A stretch of DNA of 8,523 nucleotides, from the NCBI GenBank assembly GCA_026984895.1, contig JALSRF010000405.1, forward strand, positions 1 to 8,523. The letters are read 5' to 3'. The notes under the pieces were generated by a model. That model worked only from the letters and a program-made list of their open reading frames with translations. It did no database searches and was not told where the DNA came from. The position numbers and the translations under genes are program-made. This DNA is from Paracoccaceae bacterium (GTDB taxonomy: Bacteria; Pseudomonadota; Alphaproteobacteria; Rhodobacterales; Rhodobacteraceae). Numbering within the stretch: position 1 is the first letter of the stretch; every line of letters begins with the position of its first letter. Positions 6,138 through 8,523 of this stretch are shown piece after piece.

Positions 6138-6974
6138 ATGAGTAACACCGCAAACAATTCCGGGAAGATCTGGGGGCTGGCCATCCTGGTGGGCATCCTG
6201 GCCTTTCTCGTCCTGAAGTTCATCGCAAGTTACGCGTTCTGGCCTGCCTTGCTGCTGGCGATCCTGATTGCGCTGCTGGTGGCGATCCTGCTGTGGATCG
6301 GGTTTTATCGGGGGGACGGGGACGACATCGCCGCCTCGCCATCCGGCCCGGCGCGCATGACCGCGCAAGATGCCTCGTCCGCTTCGGCAGGCGCCGCGGT
6401 CGCGTCTGCTGCGGCCTCGGGCGCGGTTTCGGCGCAGGATGCCTCGGCGCATGGCGATACCGCGTCCGCGCCGGTGGCAGAGGCGCCGGTGACGAAGGCC
6501 GAGCCGCGCCCCGAACCGGCGGCGAAACCGGCCGCAGCGCCCGAAACCGCCCCCGAAACCGCCCCCGAAACCGCCCCCGAAACCGCGCCGGAAGCCGCCC
6601 CAGAGGCGCCCGCTCCCGCGGCCAAGTCCCAAGCAAAGGCCAAGCCCGCCGCCGCGCCCAAGGCCGAAAGGCGCCCCGTGGCCGCCGACGGCAAGCCCGA
6701 GCTTCTGGATGGTCCGCGCGACGGCAAGGGTGACGACCTGAAGAAGATCAAGGGCGTCGGTCCGAAGCTGGAAAAGCTTCTGAACAGCCTCGGGGTCTAT
6801 CATTTCGATCAGATCGCCGGCTGGCGCAAGAAGGAAGTCGCCTGGGTTGACGACCATCTCGAAGGGTTCAAGGGCCGGGTCAGCCGTGACGACTGGGTGG
6901 CGCAGGCCAAGGTGCTGGCGAAAGGCGGTGAGACCGAGTTTTCCAGGCGCGTTGACAAGGGCAAGGTCTACTAG
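6138..6974 (+). CDS. Membrane-anchored protein with C-terminal helix-hairpin-helix domain (COG3743-like), paralogous to the NuoE tail
   Basis: The 278-aa product has two N-terminal transmembrane helices (about residues 11-30 and 34-56), a long Ala/Pro/Ser/Glu linker (64-198) that includes four APET repeats, and a 73-residue helix-hairpin-helix domain (199-271) followed by DKGKVY. With a short N-terminus and two helices, the domain should face the cytoplasm. The domain resembles COG3743, labelled a predicted flap-endonuclease-like H3TH domain; as I recall, the same module ends ribosomal protein L21 in many alphaproteobacteria. No nuclease active site is visible. ATG 6138 has AGGAG 8 nt upstream; a GTG at 6114 would add eight residues without a better site. 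It follows nuoE after 62 bp. Being both next to and homologous with the NuoE extension suggests a shared job, perhaps linking complex I to the membrane, to itself or to nucleic acid; this is inference. Confidence 0.85.
   Translation: MSNTANNSGKIWGLAILVGILAFLVLKFIASYAFWPALLLAILIALLVAILLWIGFYRGDGDDIAASPSGPARMTAQDASSASAGAAVASAAASGAVSAQDASAHGDTASAPVAEAPVTKAEPRPEPAAKPAAAPETAPETAPETAPETAPEAAPEAPAPAAKSQAKAKPAAAPKAERRPVAADGKPELLDGPRDGKGDDLKKIKGVGPKLEKLLNSLGVYHFDQIAGWRKKEVAWVDDHLEGFKGRVSRDDWVAQAKVLAKGGETEFSRRVDKGKVY
6537..6605 (+). repeat. Tandem 12-bp APET-coding repeat
   Basis: Four nearly identical units GC(G/C)-CCC-GAA-ACC (6537-6584), then a diverged unit encoding APEA and a partial APE, give residues 134-156. 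The 12-bp period keeps the frame. It makes an acidic Pro-rich spacer between membrane helices and helix-hairpin-helix domain. Confidence 0.85.
6732..6950 (+). repeat. Copy 2 of the duplicated helix-hairpin-helix module (residues 199-271 of the membrane protein)
   Basis: This is the partner of 5845-6063. The differences cluster in one short patch (GEE in NuoE, RKK here, just after the shared tryptophan), which reverses the local charge, while the hairpin and the GRVSRD segment are the same. Confidence 0.85.
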
Positions 6975-6979
6975 GGCAC

Positions 6980-6993
6980 GGCCCGTCAGGGCC
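6980..6993 (+). other. Short GC hairpin in the intercistronic gap
   Basis: GGCCC-GTCA-GGGCC forms a 5-bp stem with a 4-nt loop six bases after the stop at 6974. Overlapping alternative pairings exist with nearby GGGC/GCCC runs (6974-7008). No T-run follows, so it is not an intrinsic terminator; a role in mRNA processing or stability is possible, as is chance in such GC-rich sequence. Confidence 0.3.
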
Positions 6994-7032
6994 CGGCGCC
7001 GCCAGGGCGGGGTCGGGCAGGACGGACGAACC

Positions 7033-7037
7033 GGGAG
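7033..7037 (+). promoter_or_regulatory. Ribosome binding site supporting a TTG start
   Basis: GGGAG lies 8 nt before TTG 7046-7048. The first in-frame ATG (7082) has no such site and would cut off twelve conserved-looking polar residues ahead of the first membrane helix. Confidence 0.6.
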
Positions 7038-7045
7038 AAAACGGA

Positions 7046-7264
7046 TTGGATCCAGAGCGGGAACAGGCGATTGCGCGCAAGATGCGCATGGTGTCCGTGG
7101 TCATCGCGGCGACCATGATCGCCTGGCTCGGGGCCCAGTTCATCGGCCGGCAGCTGGGCTTGCCGGGGCGATACGCGATCCTGTTCGATCTGGCGGCGCT
7201 GGCGGCGTTCTTCTGGTCGATGGTGGTGATCTATCAAATCTGGCGCGCGCGCCGGGACATGTAG
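7046..7264 (+). CDS. DUF5337-like small membrane protein upstream of nuoF
   Basis: This 72-aa protein has a charged N-terminus (MDPEREQAIARKMR), two transmembrane helices (about residues 15-33 and 44-65), and between them a GRQLGLPGRYA turn. The second helix, ILFDLAALAAFFWSMVVIYQ, ends in a basic tail (WRARRDM). This layout and wording match my memory of the DUF5337 family of Rhodobacteraceae, a family of unknown function. The start is TTG 7046 with GGGAG 8 nt upstream. It follows the preceding gene after 71 bp and is followed by nuoF after 10 bp, so it is co-transcribed with and close-coupled to nuoF. A role beside complex I is inferred from position only. Confidence 0.75.
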   Translation: MDPEREQAIARKMRMVSVVIAATMIAWLGAQFIGRQLGLPGRYAILFDLAALAAFFWSMVVIYQIWRARRDM

Positions 7265-7274
7265 GAAAGACAAG

Positions 7275-8523
7275 ATGCTGAAGGATCAGGACCGGATCTT
7301 TACCAACCTCTACGGCATGCACGACCGCACGCTGGCCGGGGCGCGGGCGCGCGGCCACTGGGACGGCACCGCCGGGATCATCAAGAAGGGCCGCGACTGG
7401 ATCATCGAGCAGATGAAGGCCTCGGGGCTGCGCGGGCGCGGCGGCGCCGGCTTTCCCACCGGTCTGAAATGGTCCTTCATGCCGAAGGAAAGCGACGGGC
7501 GCCCCGCCTATCTGGTGATCAACGCCGACGAAAGCGAACCGGGCACCTGCAAGGACCGCGAGATCATGCGCCACGATCCGCACACGCTGATCGAGGGCGC
7601 GCTGATCGCCTCTTTCGCCATGGGGGCGCATAGCGCCTACATCTACATCCGTGGCGAATACATCCGCGAACGCGAAGCGCTTCAGGCGGCGATCGACGCC
7701 TGCTACGATGCCGGGCTGCTGGGCAGGAATGCCGCGAAATCGGGCTGGGATTTCGACCTCTACCTGCACCACGGCGCCGGCGCCTATATCTGCGGCGAGG
7801 AAACCGCGCTGCTCGAAAGCCTCGAAGGCAAGAAGGGGATGCCGCGCATGAAGCCGCCGTTTCCCGCCGGCGCCGGGCTTTACGGCTGCCCGACCACGGT
7901 CAACAACGTCGAAAGCATCGCGGTGGTTCCCACCATCCTGCGCCGCGGGCCGGAATGGTTCGCAGGCTTTGGCCGCCCCAACAACGCCGGCACCAAGCTG
8001 TTTGCGATCTCGGGCCATGTGAACAACCCCTGCGTGGTGGAAGAGGCCATGTCGATCCCCTTCGAAGAGTTGATCGAGCGGCACTGCGGCGGCATTCGCG
8101 GCGGCTGGGACAACCTCAAGGCGGTGATCCCGGGGGGCTCTTCGGTGCCGGTGGTGCGCGGCGAGAACATGCGCGATGCGATCATGGATTTCGACTACCT
8201 GCGGGGCGAGCTCGGCTCGGGGCTGGGCACGGCGGCGGTGATCGTGATGGACAAGAGCACCGACATCATCAAGGCGATCGCGCGGTTGTCGCATTTCTAC
8301 AAGCACGAAAGCTGCGGCCAGTGCACGCCCTGCCGCGAGGGCACCGGATGGATGATGCGGGTGATGGACCGGCTGGTCACCGGGGAGGCCGAAATCGAGG
8401 AAATCGACATGCTGCTGGATGTGACCAGGCAGGTCGAGGGCCACACCATCTGCGCGCTTGGCGATGCGGCGGCCTGGCCCGTTCAGGGGCTGATCCGCAA
8501 TTTCCGGGACGAAATCGAGGACC
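7275..8523 (+). CDS. nuoF: NADH-quinone oxidoreductase subunit F (NADH/FMN-binding), 3' end outside window
   Basis: NuoF (51-kDa/NQO1) binds NADH and FMN, takes the hydride, and passes electrons through [4Fe-4S] cluster N3. The 416 visible residues start MLKDQDRIFTNLYG. GLRGRGGAGFPTGLKW (51-66) is the Gly-rich FMN/NADH loop, VINADESEPGTCKDRE is the second nucleotide-binding block, and YICGEETALLESLEGKKGMP (171-190) is the third. The N3 ligands are C347, C350 and C353 in SCGQCTPCREG, plus C393 in HTICALGD. Homologues are about 431 aa, so roughly 15 codons are missing at the right edge. ATG 7275 has AGGA 8 nt upstream, overlapping the end of the previous gene. No frame defects are seen. NuoF pairs with NuoE at the tip of the peripheral arm, and nuoG would be expected further downstream. 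Confidence 0.97.
   Translation, partial: MLKDQDRIFTNLYGMHDRTLAGARARGHWDGTAGIIKKGRDWIIEQMKASGLRGRGGAGFPTGLKWSFMPKESDGRPAYLVINADESEPGTCKDREIMRHDPHTLIEGALIASFAMGAHSAYIYIRGEYIREREALQAAIDACYDAGLLGRNAAKSGWDFDLYLHHGAGAYICGEETALLESLEGKKGMPRMKPPFPAGAGLYGCPTTVNNVESIAVVPTILRRGPEWFAGFGRPNNAGTKLFAISGHVNNPCVVEEAMSIPFEELIERHCGGIRGGWDNLKAVIPGGSSVPVVRGENMRDAIMDFDYLRGELGSGLGTAAVIVMDKSTDIIKAIARLSHFYKHESCGQCTPCREGTGWMMRVMDRLVTGEAEIEEIDMLLDVTRQVEGHTICALGDAAAWPVQGLIRNFRDEIED

Noticed and set aside
6975..7045. Intrinsic terminator before the DUF5337-like gene
   Set aside because: The hairpins are GC-rich but no T-run follows, and the genes on both sides look like one operon.
7140..8444. Open frame of 434 codons on the - strand opposite nuoF
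   Set aside because: Long antisense open frames are expected opposite GC-rich genes with strong third-position bias. The product is His/Arg/Ala-rich without recognisable domains, and nuoF on the + strand has all its cofactor motifs.

Overview
The window looks like a chromosomal piece of a GC-rich alphaproteobacterium, most likely of the Rhodobacteraceae (Rhodobacter/Paracoccus/Ruegeria group). The evidence is the high GC content, the strongly alphaproteobacterial NuoA-F protein sequences, the gene order nuoA-B-C-D-E-F broken up by small membrane-protein genes, and an enoyl-CoA hydratase gene just upstream. All recognised genes lie on the + strand.

Layout: (1) 1-347 is the 3' end of a crotonase-family enoyl-CoA hydratase gene. 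(2) 348-581 is a 234-bp non-coding gap with a long imperfect inverted repeat (446-494), a candidate sigma70-type promoter (510-538) that encloses a perfect 13-bp dyad, and a clear Shine-Dalgarno for nuoA. (3) 582-8523 is the start of the complex I operon: nuoA (TTG start), nuoB, nuoC, a 71-aa two-helix membrane protein, a 315-aa PAPS-type sulfotransferase, nuoD, a 123-aa membrane protein, nuoE with a long C-terminal extension, a 278-aa membrane-anchored protein ending in the same domain as the NuoE extension, a 72-aa DUF5337-like membrane protein (TTG start), and nuoF, which runs off the right edge about 15 codons before its expected end.

NuoB, C and D form the connecting module that carries cluster N2 and the quinone site. 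NuoE and F form the NADH-oxidising tip (clusters N1a and N3, FMN). NuoA is a membrane subunit at the junction of the two arms. From nuoA to nuoE the genes overlap or nearly touch (ATGA, TGATG, overlaps of 10 and 11 bp, one gap of 3 bp), so the small membrane proteins and the sulfotransferase are built into one translationally coupled unit. After nuoE the spacing loosens to 62 and 71 bp.

The two most unusual parts are these. First, a sulfotransferase gene is spliced seamlessly between nuoC and nuoD. Second, a helix-hairpin-helix (COG3743-like) domain occurs twice: fused to NuoE behind a very basic Lys/Ala/Pro linker, and in the next gene behind two transmembrane helices and a Pro/Glu/Thr/Ala linker. 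The two copies are about 79% identical in protein. No RNA genes, CRISPR arrays, insertion sequences or convincing rho-independent terminators were seen.
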